A stretch of 47,636 bases of DNA, from positions 1 through 47,636 of IMG/VR virus record IMGVR_UViG_3300007554_000377. One strand, given 5' to 3'. Positions 1 to 7,821 of the stretch are shown piece after piece. The position numbers and the translations under genes are program-made. Under the pieces are notes generated by a model, which made no database searches, had not been told where the DNA came from, and was given only the letters and a program-made list of their open reading frames with translations. The DNA is from a virus. Position 1 is the first letter of the stretch; each line of letters begins with the position of its first letter.

Positions 1-521
1 GTATGTTAGAAGCAGATATAGAACATGGTTTGAGTTCTGACGATTTAATATTAGTAAATTGGACTAGCTGGTGGAGAGAAGATCGTGTTAATCCGCGAGG
101 GGATTGGTTGGTACGTGGTCACATCTTTAATAACCCACATTATTCGGGTGAATTTATTAAACGTTATTGGAACACATATAATGATACTGCAAAGAATGCT
201 GGTGCGATAATTAGTAGCAATCGTGCATTTCCAATTGTGTTTCAGTCTCACATGACTGATTATGAAATAGATGATTACGCCGATGCTTTGAAAAGTTTTT
301 CTACATTGGTTTCTGCATTACCAGAAAAACATTTATTTGATGTTTCAAATAATTCTAAATTTGGCGGTACTAGTGCAGATGCGCACCCAGATATATTATG
401 TCATTTAAATCATGCTATTAAAATTTATGATTATTGCGGGTTAACTATGTCAGAGGAAACTGTAGAATGGTGTAATGCGCGACAAGAAGAACTAATAAAT
501 AGAAATAAGAAAAAAACTTAA
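1..521 (+). CDS. SGNH-like protein, 5'-truncated by window edge
   Basis: This reading frame is open from the first base, and the visible part (about 172 residues from the first Met at base 3) looks like the C-terminal portion of a longer protein. The segment DLILVNWTSWWREDR and the late SADAHPD...H stretch resemble the strand and Asp/His region of SGNH/GDSL-hydrolase-like phage proteins, such as those at 7096 and 34075. The N-terminal nucleophile block would lie outside the window. It sits 18 bases upstream of a sugar dehydrogenase gene, so a role in glycan metabolism is possible. Family assignment is tentative because the defining N-terminal motif is not visible. Confidence 0.45.
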   Translation, partial: MLEADIEHGLSSDDLILVNWTSWWREDRVNPRGDWLVRGHIFNNPHYSGEFIKRYWNTYNDTAKNAGAIISSNRAFPIVFQSHMTDYEIDDYADALKSFSTLVSALPEKHLFDVSNNSKFGGTSADAHPDILCHLNHAIKIYDYCGLTMSEETVEWCNARQEELINRNKKKT

Positions 522-539
522 AATAACGGAGAGTATTGA

Positions 540-1769
540 ATGAGTAAAATTGGATTTATTGGCGTTGGTAAACTAGGCATGCCCTGTGCAGAAACGGTTG
601 CACGTAAGGGACATGATACGAAAGGTTACGATGTAGCACCACGTAGCAGTGAACATATCACAGTGGTGAATTCAATTGAAGAACTTGTACATGATCGTGA
701 TATTGTGTTTATTGCAGTACCTACACCACATGATCCTCTTTACGATGGCAATGCTCCAACTGCACATTTAGAGCCAAAAGACTTTGATTATTCTATTGTG
801 CGAGAATGTATCATTGAAGCAAACAAACATATGAATTCTAGTCAATTACTAGTATTAATTAGTACAGTTTTGCCGGGAACAACTCGCCGTGAATTTATTA
901 AACATATTACTAACCCACGATTTGTTTATAACCCATATTTAATTGCGATGGGTTCGGTTGCATGGGATATGGTAAATCCAGAGATGGTTATGATCGGTAC
1001 GCAAGATGGCGATGCTAATGGTGATGCGCGTGAATTAACTGATTTCTATCGTACAATTATGGAAAATGATCCTCGCTATGTAGTAGGTACTTGGGACGAA
1101 TGCGAAGCAATTAAAGTATTTTACAATACATTTATTTCCGCTAAAATCGGTCTTGTTAATATGATTCAAGATGTTGCAGAGGCGCAAGGTAATATTAATG
1201 TTGACGTAGTTACTGATGCACTAGCACAATCAACAATGCGTATTATGGGACCACAGTATATGAAAGCCGGTATGGGAGATGGCGGCGGTTGTCACCCACG
1301 TGATAATATTGCACTACGATATATGGCAAGTGAATTAAATCTAGGCTATGATTTATTTGATTCGATTATGGGCGCACGTGAAATTCAAGCAAAGAATATT
1401 GCAAAGCGTCTTGCATATTATGCAACAAAGCATTCACTGCCAGTTGTTATTCACGGCAAAGCATACAAGCCAAATGTCCCATATGTCGAGGGCAGCTATT
1501 CTATGTTAATCGGCAGCTATCTAGATGAAAGGGGCATTCATCATTATTATGTTGATCCATTGACAGGTGATACTGTTATTCCTTCTGGACCAGCTGTATT
1601 TTTAATGGCTCACAGTGCGTCAACTACATATGAATATACTGGAAATACGCACGAAGATAAATTGTATTGTGAAATTCCACAAGGTTCAATTGTCATTGAC
1701 CCATGGCGTAAATTCGAAAAAGTGGATGGCATTACTGTTTATCATTATGGAAATTCGAGACAGAATTAA
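540..1769 (+). CDS. UDP-glucose/GDP-mannose dehydrogenase family protein
   Basis: This 409-residue protein would oxidise an NDP-sugar to its uronate using NAD. The N-terminus carries the Rossmann motif GVGKLG (residues 8-13) and an Asp at the end of the second strand (D31). The central helical domain contains GDGGGCHPRDN, where Cys251 matches the catalytic Cys of UDP-glucose and GDP-mannose dehydrogenases, although the local sequence differs from the usual GGSCFPKD. A second nucleotide-binding half follows (VVIHGKAYKPN). Length is near the family norm of 390-450. A ggagag ribosome site precedes the ATG, and the stop overlaps the next gene by one base. The sugar substrate is not determined. 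It belongs with the glycosyltransferase and phosphomannomutase genes elsewhere in the window. Confidence 0.8.
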   Translation: MSKIGFIGVGKLGMPCAETVARKGHDTKGYDVAPRSSEHITVVNSIEELVHDRDIVFIAVPTPHDPLYDGNAPTAHLEPKDFDYSIVRECIIEANKHMNSSQLLVLISTVLPGTTRREFIKHITNPRFVYNPYLIAMGSVAWDMVNPEMVMIGTQDGDANGDARELTDFYRTIMENDPRYVVGTWDECEAIKVFYNTFISAKIGLVNMIQDVAEAQGNINVDVVTDALAQSTMRIMGPQYMKAGMGDGGGCHPRDNIALRYMASELNLGYDLFDSIMGAREIQAKNIAKRLAYYATKHSLPVVIHGKAYKPNVPYVEGSYSMLIGSYLDERGIHHYYVDPLTGDTVIPSGPAVFLMAHSASTTYEYTGNTHEDKLYCEIPQGSIVIDPWRKFEKVDGITVYHYGNSRQN

Positions 1770-2992
1770 TGATTTTTCAAATTGATAAACTAATTGATAA
1801 CCTAAAAAATAATAATTGGAATTATTTTTGGGATAGAATTAATATTGATGAATATGTCGCCAGACCTACAGCAATTTATATATACGCCGGGGGTAATGGT
1901 GACCTAGAATATGTACACATGCCATATAATAAATTTTTTCAAGATTTTATGGAAAAATACAAATTAAAGATTACCAGTGAATTAAATAGAGAGATAAGAA
2001 CAGGTAAAATATTTGAAAGACCTATAGTTTTTCAAACATGTGAAGGTTTTACATTAGAAGAAAATACTCAATTTATAAGAGATATTTTAAATGAATATAC
2101 AGATAAAATACCGGATATTTTTAATAGAGTTATATTAATTCATTCAAGTTTTAACCATTCACTTGATACATATAGAGTTAATAACGTTATAAGACTTCAC
2201 GATATTGTATTCACCTTTGTTTATCTTGCAGGCAAATACCCTAAATATTTTGTTGATAAAGATTATAGTATAATACCAACAGAAAAAAGTTTTAAAAAAA
2301 TATTCGGATGTTTTATTACCAGAAATGCATATGATAGGGTAAAAATATACTATCATATAATTAAAAACTATAAAAATGATAGTGTTGCATATTGTCATAG
2401 TTCAGAAATACAAAAAGCATTAAATGATATATTTGATGATTATGACATTGATCAACACACAAATCATGATATGGTAAAAGTAAATCAAAATATTGACAAT
2501 TTAAATAAAACCTATCAACAGTTTGTAATAACCGATTTACAAGAAAAAATGAAAGACGTATTTGTTGATGTTATTAGTGAAACTGTATTTTTTGAGGATA
2601 ATAATGTTTGGGTTACAGAAAAAACAGTTACACCTATAACACTTGGTTTACCTTTTATTATTTCATCAACCTCTGGAATTTATGAGTTGTTACATTATTT
2701 GGGATTTAAAACATTTTCAGATTTTTGGGACGAATCATTTGACGCTGAGACTGATCATATAGAACGTAATAAAAAATTTTTGAATACATTAGATTATATA
2801 GCAGAAACATATAATACCGAAGAAAAAAGAAAAGAAGCATACAAAAAGATGCTTCCAATTCTAGAACATAATCGCCAGCGTATGATTTATTTTTTTGAAA
2901 ACCCAAGAGAAGTGTTAGGTTATATCAAACACACAGATAAAGCAATTGCAGAATTAGAATCTATATTAAAATCCGCATATCCAAATAGTTAA
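1769..2992 (+). CDS. Glycosyltransferase-like protein (exostosin/GT10-like C-terminus)
   Basis: This 407-residue protein starts in a 1-base overlap with the upstream dehydrogenase stop codon. The C-terminal third has the pattern VTEKTVTPITLGLPFI ... LGFKTFSDFWDESFD, seen in exostosin- or fucosyltransferase-like proteins of phages and bacteria, where TEKT and the following Gly-Pro-Phe form the nucleotide-sugar pocket. The N-terminal half is not recognised. The gene is clearly richer in A/T than its neighbour, with many ATA, AAA and TTT codons, hinting at separate acquisition. Its end overlaps the convergent gene at 2989 by four bases, with no terminator between. Donor and acceptor are unknown. 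Confidence 0.5.
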   Translation: MIFQIDKLIDNLKNNNWNYFWDRINIDEYVARPTAIYIYAGGNGDLEYVHMPYNKFFQDFMEKYKLKITSELNREIRTGKIFERPIVFQTCEGFTLEENTQFIRDILNEYTDKIPDIFNRVILIHSSFNHSLDTYRVNNVIRLHDIVFTFVYLAGKYPKYFVDKDYSIIPTEKSFKKIFGCFITRNAYDRVKIYYHIIKNYKNDSVAYCHSSEIQKALNDIFDDYDIDQHTNHDMVKVNQNIDNLNKTYQQFVITDLQEKMKDVFVDVISETVFFEDNNVWVTEKTVTPITLGLPFIISSTSGIYELLHYLGFKTFSDFWDESFDAETDHIERNKKFLNTLDYIAETYNTEEKRKEAYKKMLPILEHNRQRMIYFFENPREVLGYIKHTDKAIAELESILKSAYPNS

Positions 2993-3756
2993 TCTCTGCG
3001 TTCAATATCGTCTTCTGTTAGTTTATCTCCCATCCAAACTTCAATTACTTTAGCAGGAGTTTCTCCAACATTTACTGCTTTGTGCCAGCATAATGCAGGT
3101 ATATCAAAACTGTTTCCTTGTGGAACAATAAATGTTTGTTTGCCTTCATCATCTTCTACTGTTATTTCAATGACGCCTTCAATAACATGCCAGTGTTCAC
3201 TACGATTAAAATGGCGCTGATCACTCAAAGATTTACCTGCTTCAAATTCTAGTTCTTTTACTTGCCAACCGGGACCTTTATGTAGAACGGTATAAATGCC
3301 CCATGCACGTTCGGTCTTTGGTTTACTCCAGTTTTCAAGTATCCAAGACGAACTATTCATCTTTCGTGAACCGCCTACTTTCCAAGCAAATTCAACATCT
3401 TTATTATCGTGAAATGTTTTAAACTCTGGTACGTTTGTGTTAACGCGGTCTCCGCCATTTGCAAAGACTACTTTCCACTTAGATCCTTTAGTTGATAGAA
3501 CTTGCATAATAGCGGCACATGCAGTGCCATCATCGTCGTTGAACCCTATAACTTCATCAACCATTTCTAAGTGTTTGATAATATTTGCACGTTCCTCAAA
3601 CGACATAAATGGTCTACCCTTTTTTCGAGTAAGCCAAGCGTCACTATTCACACCTACAATTAGATGGTCTCCCAACTCTTTGGCAGCTTTGAAATATTCG
3701 ATATGTCCTGAATGCAGTGGGTCAAACCCACCAGTCACTAAAACTACTTTACTCAT
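2989..3756 (-). CDS. Cytidylyltransferase-fold nucleotidyltransferase fused to a cupin
   Basis: This 255-residue protein has two domains. Residues 1-135 form a nucleotidyltransferase with GGFDPLHSGH (HxGH at 15-18) and ANGGDR (99-104), as in RfaE/TagD-type enzymes that activate sugar or alcohol phosphates with CTP or ATP. Residues 148-255 form a cupin like the C-terminal domain of type II mannose-6-phosphate isomerase/mannose-1-phosphate guanylyltransferase, with probable metal ligands H182, H188, H190 and H225. The combination suggests a sugar-phosphate activation or isomerisation step. It overlaps the end of the upstream rSAM gene by eight bases, implying cotranscription. The fusion is not a standard bacterial architecture, and the substrate is unknown. 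Confidence 0.75.
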   Translation of the reverse strand: MSKVVLVTGGFDPLHSGHIEYFKAAKELGDHLIVGVNSDAWLTRKKGRPFMSFEERANIIKHLEMVDEVIGFNDDDGTACAAIMQVLSTKGSKWKVVFANGGDRVNTNVPEFKTFHDNKDVEFAWKVGGSRKMNSSSWILENWSKPKTERAWGIYTVLHKGPGWQVKELEFEAGKSLSDQRHFNRSEHWHVIEGVIEITVEDDEGKQTFIVPQGNSFDIPALCWHKAVNVGETPAKVIEVWMGDKLTEDDIERRD

Positions 3757-4948
3757 TATTCACCTCAACAAATGGTTTTGTACGTTCCCATAGCCATGGG
3801 TTGAATTCACCCCAATGCTCATTTCGTATTCTATTCACTGCGGCATCGGTGTTGACAAAATGTTTAAAGTCGCCTGTCTCATTTAATTCGTTCAGCATCC
3901 ACTTGAATATAGAATAACCTGGGTAGTTGTCTGATATAGAATTTAAATATTCTGCTACTTCTTTTTTAACTTCGTCTGGTAGATTTCTAGGTAGCATCCA
4001 ATCAGGACCATCCGCCATAACATAATGTGTCCAGCGCATTCCCTTTTGTAGTGAATAATCAATCAACTCGTGGAACGAATTACAGTTGTAGATAGATGCA
4101 ACACTATGGAAACTGATAGTGGTTTTGCTCTTAGTTGCTTTGCGAGTTTTTTCCCACTCCAAGAACCAATCAACTACTTCCTCTACTCTCTGCCAAGAAC
4201 TACCTTTGCGTAGAAAATCGTTCAACTTACCATAACTGTCTACACTCAATTGCACGTTGACTTCTTTGCATTGATTTAGTAGACCGGTCAATTCTTCGTT
4301 TGGGGTAGTTGTGGTATTTGTTGCAATAAGTATCTTTAATTCAGGTAGATTACATTTCTTTAGAACACTAATGAATTTCTCTTGCTCCATCAGAGGTTCG
4401 CCGCCGATCATTTTGATAAACTTTAGATTACTTAAATCGTAGTCTTCAATGATACTATTCTTTGCGACAACACCACGTCTTGGTTCGCCGCCCCATCCTA
4501 GCTTTTTAGCATCTGCGTACCAGTTTGTACTTAATTCAGGTCCGCACATACGACATCTGTTATTGCATACGTTACTCAGTGCAAGGTCGATGTTTGTTAG
4601 ATAGTGATAATCTCTGTTTGAATTTTCTGCAAATTCAGCAGCATCAGGAATACCAAAGTTAATGAAAGGAGATGAAATGTCAGTACGCATACTGCTACCA
4701 GAAATTTCTTCGTCGCGATAACAGCTTGCACAACCTGGGTGCGCTTCATCGTTGCGCATCTTTTCACGAAGATCAACCATGAAAGGGTGATTGAATGGAT
4801 CAGGGTGATCAATTCTTAAATCTTCTGGTACTTCTTCTTGTCTGAAATAACAACATGGAAAAATCCCACCATCTGGTCTAATAGCCAGATGATGGAATGG
4901 AAGTGGACATGCGTGTTTATGTTTTATTTGGAAATTTCTGTCTGCCAT
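3749..4948 (-). CDS. Radical SAM protein with N-terminal Cys-rich (twitch/SPASM-like) region
   Basis: This 399-residue rSAM enzyme has the cluster-binding motif CNNRCRMC (C128, C132, C135) in strand context NIDLALSNVC, followed by GGEPLM. The N-terminus has CPLPFHHLAIRPDG ... CC (C14, C32, C33) and GCASC (C73, C76), a Cys set ahead of the barrel that could bind an auxiliary iron-sulfur cluster. The enzymes at 16327 and 23064 share this layout. It lies upstream of, and overlaps, the nucleotidyltransferase-cupin gene, so it may act on a sugar-derived substrate. A late-type promoter core (CATAAATA) and a TATAAT lie just upstream. Substrate unknown. Confidence 0.85.
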   Translation of the reverse strand: MADRNFQIKHKHACPLPFHHLAIRPDGGIFPCCYFRQEEVPEDLRIDHPDPFNHPFMVDLREKMRNDEAHPGCASCYRDEEISGSSMRTDISSPFINFGIPDAAEFAENSNRDYHYLTNIDLALSNVCNNRCRMCGPELSTNWYADAKKLGWGGEPRRGVVAKNSIIEDYDLSNLKFIKMIGGEPLMEQEKFISVLKKCNLPELKILIATNTTTTPNEELTGLLNQCKEVNVQLSVDSYGKLNDFLRKGSSWQRVEEVVDWFLEWEKTRKATKSKTTISFHSVASIYNCNSFHELIDYSLQKGMRWTHYVMADGPDWMLPRNLPDEVKKEVAEYLNSISDNYPGYSIFKWMLNELNETGDFKHFVNTDAAVNRIRNEHWGEFNPWLWERTKPFVEVNNE

Positions 4949-4960
4949 AATAAGTCCTAT

Positions 4961-4982
4961 ATTATATACGAACTTATTTATG
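4961..4982 (-). promoter_or_regulatory. Late-type promoter core CATAAATA plus TATAAT
   Basis: On the minus strand CATAAATA (4975-4982) lies 26 bases before the rSAM ATG at 4948, followed eight bases on by TATAAT (4961-4966). CATAAATA is close to the T4 late consensus TATAAATA. It overlaps the stop codon of the upstream gene. Confidence 0.4.
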
Positions 4983-5772
4983 CAAACTTTACGTAGTTCA
5001 AACGAGTTTCTTTGATATCAGGTTCGCGCCATACTGTTTCGAAACTCTTTACTTTCGCGTTGATTTTGAATACGCCAGTGTGGTTTGCAATTGATTCTTT
5101 GGAAGTAAAGAAAGAAACACGATTGCCGTCAATAGTGATAGCAGATACATTATAGCCTCCGTATTGTTCTGATTTACGTTTGTTGATAATTTCAATCTCA
5201 GTGTCGATTACACCACCAGCGGCGCCGATGTGTGCGCTCAGTGCGCTACGATCCCGAAGCGATTTTGATTCTTCTTCGCGCTTATCATAGAATGGCACGT
5301 ATGCGACGATTCCGATATCTGAATAACTTACTTCGTCTTTTGCGATGAAACCATGAACACCGCGCTCAAACTCATTCATATTATCACTCAAAACTTTGAA
5401 CATGAATTCAAGTTCGAGCCGTGCAATAATATCACGCGCCTGTTCGATTAGTTTTTCACTGATTTGACCAGGGAATGACAGCAGTGCAGCAATTGTGATA
5501 CTACGATTAGAATCGCGTTTCATAAGATAGCGAGTACTTTCAGTCCCGTCTATATTCATGTGTGTGATATATTCATTTACCGGACTTGTGGCTTTGATAT
5601 ATTCACCATCATTGAAATCTATTGCCAACAAAGCGGCGGCAAGAGCCACTTCTTTCGGATGCTTTTTTTCTTTAAAATCTTGCAGTTCAGTATAGTGGTA
5701 ACTATCTAAACAAGTATCAAAGCGTCCAAAATACTTAACGCCGCGTTCTCCTGGGATATGATCCATACTCAT
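4978..5772 (-). CDS. Hypothetical phage protein, 264 aa
   Basis: I do not recognise a family. The protein is soluble and mixed alpha/beta, without signal peptide or membrane segment. Its last 40 residues (FKINAKVKSFETVWREPDIK, then ETRLNYVKF) look like a small beta domain ending in a basic Thr-Arg-Leu-Asn-Tyr-Val-Lys tail. It is followed, after 29 noncoding bases, by the rSAM gene on the same strand, and preceded five bases upstream by a small membrane protein gene. The first Met was taken as start; the third codon is also ATG (MDHIPG). Its position behind the promoter at 6292 suggests transcription as a small operon with the two genes upstream. Confidence 0.6.
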   Translation of the reverse strand: MSMDHIPGERGVKYFGRFDTCLDSYHYTELQDFKEKKHPKEVALAAALLAIDFNDGEYIKATSPVNEYITHMNIDGTESTRYLMKRDSNRSITIAALLSFPGQISEKLIEQARDIIARLELEFMFKVLSDNMNEFERGVHGFIAKDEVSYSDIGIVAYVPFYDKREEESKSLRDRSALSAHIGAAGGVIDTEIEIINKRKSEQYGGYNVSAITIDGNRVSFFTSKESIANHTGVFKINAKVKSFETVWREPDIKETRLNYVKFA

Positions 5773-5776
5773 TGTT

Positions 5777-5983
5777 TTACTCGCAATCTATTGTCTTATT
5801 TACTTCACATTCAAGATAGTAGATATCTTCATAATATGAACCAAGAATAGTGTCACGTTCTATTTGAACAATTGCTAACCACTGTCCTACGCGAACCGGA
5901 TCAGTTACGAATACAGCAGATGTAACAGTTACAAACGTAACAGCAGCGATAATAACAAGGTCACGAACATTCGAAAGATTCAT
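5777..5983 (-). CDS. Small single-pass membrane protein, 68 aa
   Basis: No family is recognised. The N-terminal segment VRDLVIIAAVTFVTVTSAVF is a clear hydrophobic helix after a short N-terminus, so the protein is either a signal-anchored membrane protein or a secreted one. The rest is short and acidic, with two Cys near the end (YLECEVNKTIDCE). It lies between two same-strand genes with gaps of two and four bases, so it is cotranscribed with them. Function unknown; small inner-membrane proteins are common in early regions of T4-like phages. Confidence 0.6.
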   Translation of the reverse strand: MNLSNVRDLVIIAAVTFVTVTSAVFVTDPVRVGQWLAIVQIERDTILGSYYEDIYYLECEVNKTIDCE

Positions 5984-5985
5984 GA

Positions 5986-6261
5986 TTACACCCGAATTTT
6001 GTTAATGTTACGGAGATCAGCATCGTGATCGTCAACAATCTTCCCCGAAGGGAAGTAGAAGCGACGAGAACCGTTGCCTTCAATTTGATCGGTGTCGAGA
6101 TAGCGATAACCACGATAGTTACCAGTTTCAAACAGAATAGCTTCCATCAGCGCACAAACACCTTCGCGTTCATCAGCAGTGGTGTTTTCAGCAGCGAGGA
6201 ACGAGTTTGCCATACGCAGAATTTTGCCAACTTCAACAGTCTTACGAGCAACTTTAGCCAT
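5986..6261 (-). CDS. Hypothetical protein, 91 aa
   Basis: This short soluble protein has a helical N-terminal half (RKTVEVGKILRMANSFLA) and a C-terminal half with aromatic and charged residues (RRFYFPSGKIVDDHDADL). No family is recognised. It is the first gene behind the promoter at 6292-6319, with a ggag ribosome site eight or so bases before the ATG. The identical promoter cassette precedes several other short genes in this region, which suggests they are coexpressed, probably early or middle in infection. Confidence 0.6.
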   Translation of the reverse strand: MAKVARKTVEVGKILRMANSFLAAENTTADEREGVCALMEAILFETGNYRGYRYLDTDQIEGNGSRRFYFPSGKIVDDHDADLRNINKIRV

Positions 6262-6291
6262 TGTGAGTCTCCTTCTCTTGACTACAGTATT

Positions 6292-6319
6292 AATATAGCA
6301 TGATTCGTGTGATTGTCAA
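6292..6319 (-). promoter_or_regulatory. Sigma70-like promoter with CGAATCA spacer
   Basis: TTGACA (6314-6319) and TATATT (6292-6297) are 16 bases apart, with CGAATCA three bases upstream of the -10, then TGC forming an extended -10. Drives the 91-aa gene. Confidence 0.75.
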
Positions 6320-6322
6320 GAA

Positions 6323-6607
6323 TTAAAAACCAATACTTTCACCATTTGCAATCTTTTCTACATAAGAAGAACCAAGAGTGCAGAGTTTAATTTCATCGCG
6401 CTTACCGCCAGCAGCAACACATTCGTCAACCATTTTGTTTGCCGCTTCCTGCATCATACGAGTGAAGCGTTGCTGATCTGCCACAGTGAGCGAACGGAAC
6501 ATGTCCGCCATCGTGCTTTCAAAGTAGCCTGCAGCGTATGCATGTGAGCCGTATACTTGACGACTGGCGTCGCTGAAGTCTTTTGCGTATTCTTTAAAGT
6601 CCTGCAT
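6323..6607 (-). CDS. Hypothetical protein, 94 aa
   Basis: A predominantly helical soluble protein (MQDFKEYAKDFSDASRQVYG at the start, then FRSLTVADQQRFTRMMQEAA). No family is recognised. It has its own promoter cassette at 6636-6663 and a gagagagg-type ribosome site. The downstream promoter at 6292 lies just past its stop codon, so each small gene here is a nearly self-contained unit. Confidence 0.6.
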   Translation of the reverse strand: MQDFKEYAKDFSDASRQVYGSHAYAAGYFESTMADMFRSLTVADQQRFTRMMQEAANKMVDECVAAGGKRDEIKLCTLGSSYVEKIANGESIGF

Positions 6608-6635
6608 AGTGTGTCCTCTCTCTGACTACTCTATT

Positions 6636-6663
6636 AATATAGCATGATTCGTTGTATTGTCAA
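6636..6663 (-). promoter_or_regulatory. Sigma70-like promoter with CGAATCA spacer
   Basis: TTGACA (6658-6663) and TATATT (6636-6641), spacer 16, same CGAATCA and downstream AATAGAGTAGTCA leader as the other cassettes. Drives the 94-aa gene. Confidence 0.75.
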
Positions 6664-6666
6664 GAA

Positions 6667-6864
6667 TTAATCGAATGCTACCTTGACAACATTGCCATCT
6701 GGATCGAACATAGTGCTTACACGACCTTTGCATTTGCTGCTAGTCCGGCAACGCCACCAACTGTCAGCTTGGTCCTGAGTGTCAACAAATACAGAACTCC
6801 ACTCAAGAACCCCACTTGGGTTCTCGGCATTTAGACGATTGTATTGTGCGCGGAGTTCCCACAT
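6667..6864 (-). CDS. Hypothetical protein, 65 aa
   Basis: A short soluble protein with four aromatic-rich strands (LEWSSVFVDTQDQADSWWRC) and a basic RTSSKCKGRVST stretch with two Cys, followed by MFDPDGNVVKVAFD. No family is recognised. Fold and length would fit a small host-takeover protein. It lies behind the promoter at 6892-6920. The upstream stretch to 7095 holds only a 24-codon ORF and promoters. Confidence 0.55.
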   Translation of the reverse strand: MWELRAQYNRLNAENPSGVLEWSSVFVDTQDQADSWWRCRTSSKCKGRVSTMFDPDGNVVKVAFD

Positions 6865-6891
6865 GTTTAACTCTCTCTTGATTACAAGACA

Positions 6892-6920
6892 GTTATATAG
6901 TGATTCGTTTTAACTGTCAA
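6892..6920 (-). promoter_or_regulatory. Sigma70-like promoter with CGAATCA spacer
   Basis: TTGACA (6915-6920) and TATAAC (6892-6897), spacer 17, CGAATCA three bases upstream of the -10. Drives the 65-aa gene. Confidence 0.72.
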
Positions 6921-6923
6921 CTA

Positions 6924-6998
6924 TTAAAATGGTGGATCTTCTGGTACTTTATCTTCCAACTTTCCACTCATAATGTCCCACACACGTTGCTTTTCCAT
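6924..6998 (-). CDS. Possible micro-ORF, 24 aa
   Basis: A 24-codon ORF (MEKQRVWDIMSGKLEDKVPE, then DPPF) on the minus strand. The same frame stays open upstream for another dozen codons (DGRRSHYVEH before the Met) without a usable start. It lies behind the promoter at 7031-7058, and the composition looks coding, but the ribosome site is weak. It may be a true micropeptide or the surviving end of a decayed gene. Confidence 0.3.
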   Translation of the reverse strand: MEKQRVWDIMSGKLEDKVPEDPPF

Positions 6999-7030
6999 AT
7001 GTTCAACATAATGAGAGCGACGACCGTCCT

Positions 7031-7058
7031 TGATATATGAACATTCGTGCGATTGTCA
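7031..7058 (-). promoter_or_regulatory. Sigma70-like promoter, partial spacer motif
   Basis: TTGACA (7053-7058) and TATATC (7031-7036), spacer 16, with CGAATGT at the same place as CGAATCA. Reads toward the 24-codon ORF. Confidence 0.55.
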
Positions 7059-7061
7059 AGT

Positions 7062-7069
7062 AGATAAAT
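7062..7069 (+). promoter_or_regulatory. Late promoter core GATAAATA
   Basis: GATAAATA on the plus strand 27 bases before the first ATG of the long cluster, close to the T4 late consensus TATAAATA. No good -35 is seen, as expected of a late promoter. Confidence 0.5.
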
Positions 7070-7095
7070 AAAGTTAGAAGTTAATAGGAGTTACT

Positions 7096-7821
7096 ATGTT
7101 ATACGCAAATGGATGCAGTTTTACATACGGTACAGGTCTTGCACTAAAAGATAAAGCATGGCCTTTTGAACTAGCAGAGTTGTTAGGTTTCGATAGAACA
7201 GAAACAGTCACGGAAGCACAACGAGGCGTGTCAAATCAATACATTGTACGCAATACGATCACGACAGTTAGTGAACTTATACAGAATGGTAAGAAGCCAT
7301 TTGTTGCTATTGGGCTAACTGCACCCAGTAGACGCGAACATTTTATAAAGGAAAAGAATATTCTAATTCACAATATTCCTGCACATGAGTATCATGGTAA
7401 CATTATGTTAGATGAACAAACAAACAGAGATTTAGATTTGTTTAACACTCTATACATGAAACATTTCTGGTCACCAGTTTATGACTTTCATACATACTTG
7501 ATGCATGTGGTACAGATACAAAACTTCTGCAAACAGAATGATCTAGAGTATGTTATATTCAATAGTTTGAACTTGACTCCAAATCTTCTTGAACCTACTA
7601 AGTTTACAGAACTTTGTGAGCAAGCGGACATGGGTCCGGTACTTGCACAATTAGATATGACACATATATATGAACAGCAGACATTCTTTACATACATGCA
7701 CGACAACGAACTGTTCTTTGACCAAGAAGGCGATGAACGATACATGCATCCAAATGAACAAGCACACAGTGAGTGGGCAAAGATCATATTCGATGATATC
7801 GAAAACACACGGAACATGTAA
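7096..7821 (+). CDS. SGNH/GDSL-like phage protein
   Basis: This 241-residue protein begins with MLYANGCSFTYGTG, which matches the G-x-S-x-T/G nucleophile block of SGNH hydrolases, followed by a conserved-looking RGVSNQYIVRNT (the Gly/Asn oxyanion blocks) and a C-terminal DERYMHPNEQAHSEWA (the DxxH-like block). If active it would be an esterase or deacetylase acting on a glycan or small ester. It is the first gene of the long plus-strand cluster, behind the late promoter core at 7062 and a strong aggag ribosome site. Its stop overlaps the next start (TAATG). The family is common in marine T4-like phages, but no substrate is known to me. Confidence 0.6.
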   Translation: MLYANGCSFTYGTGLALKDKAWPFELAELLGFDRTETVTEAQRGVSNQYIVRNTITTVSELIQNGKKPFVAIGLTAPSRREHFIKEKNILIHNIPAHEYHGNIMLDEQTNRDLDLFNTLYMKHFWSPVYDFHTYLMHVVQIQNFCKQNDLEYVIFNSLNLTPNLLEPTKFTELCEQADMGPVLAQLDMTHIYEQQTFFTYMHDNELFFDQEGDERYMHPNEQAHSEWAKIIFDDIENTRNM

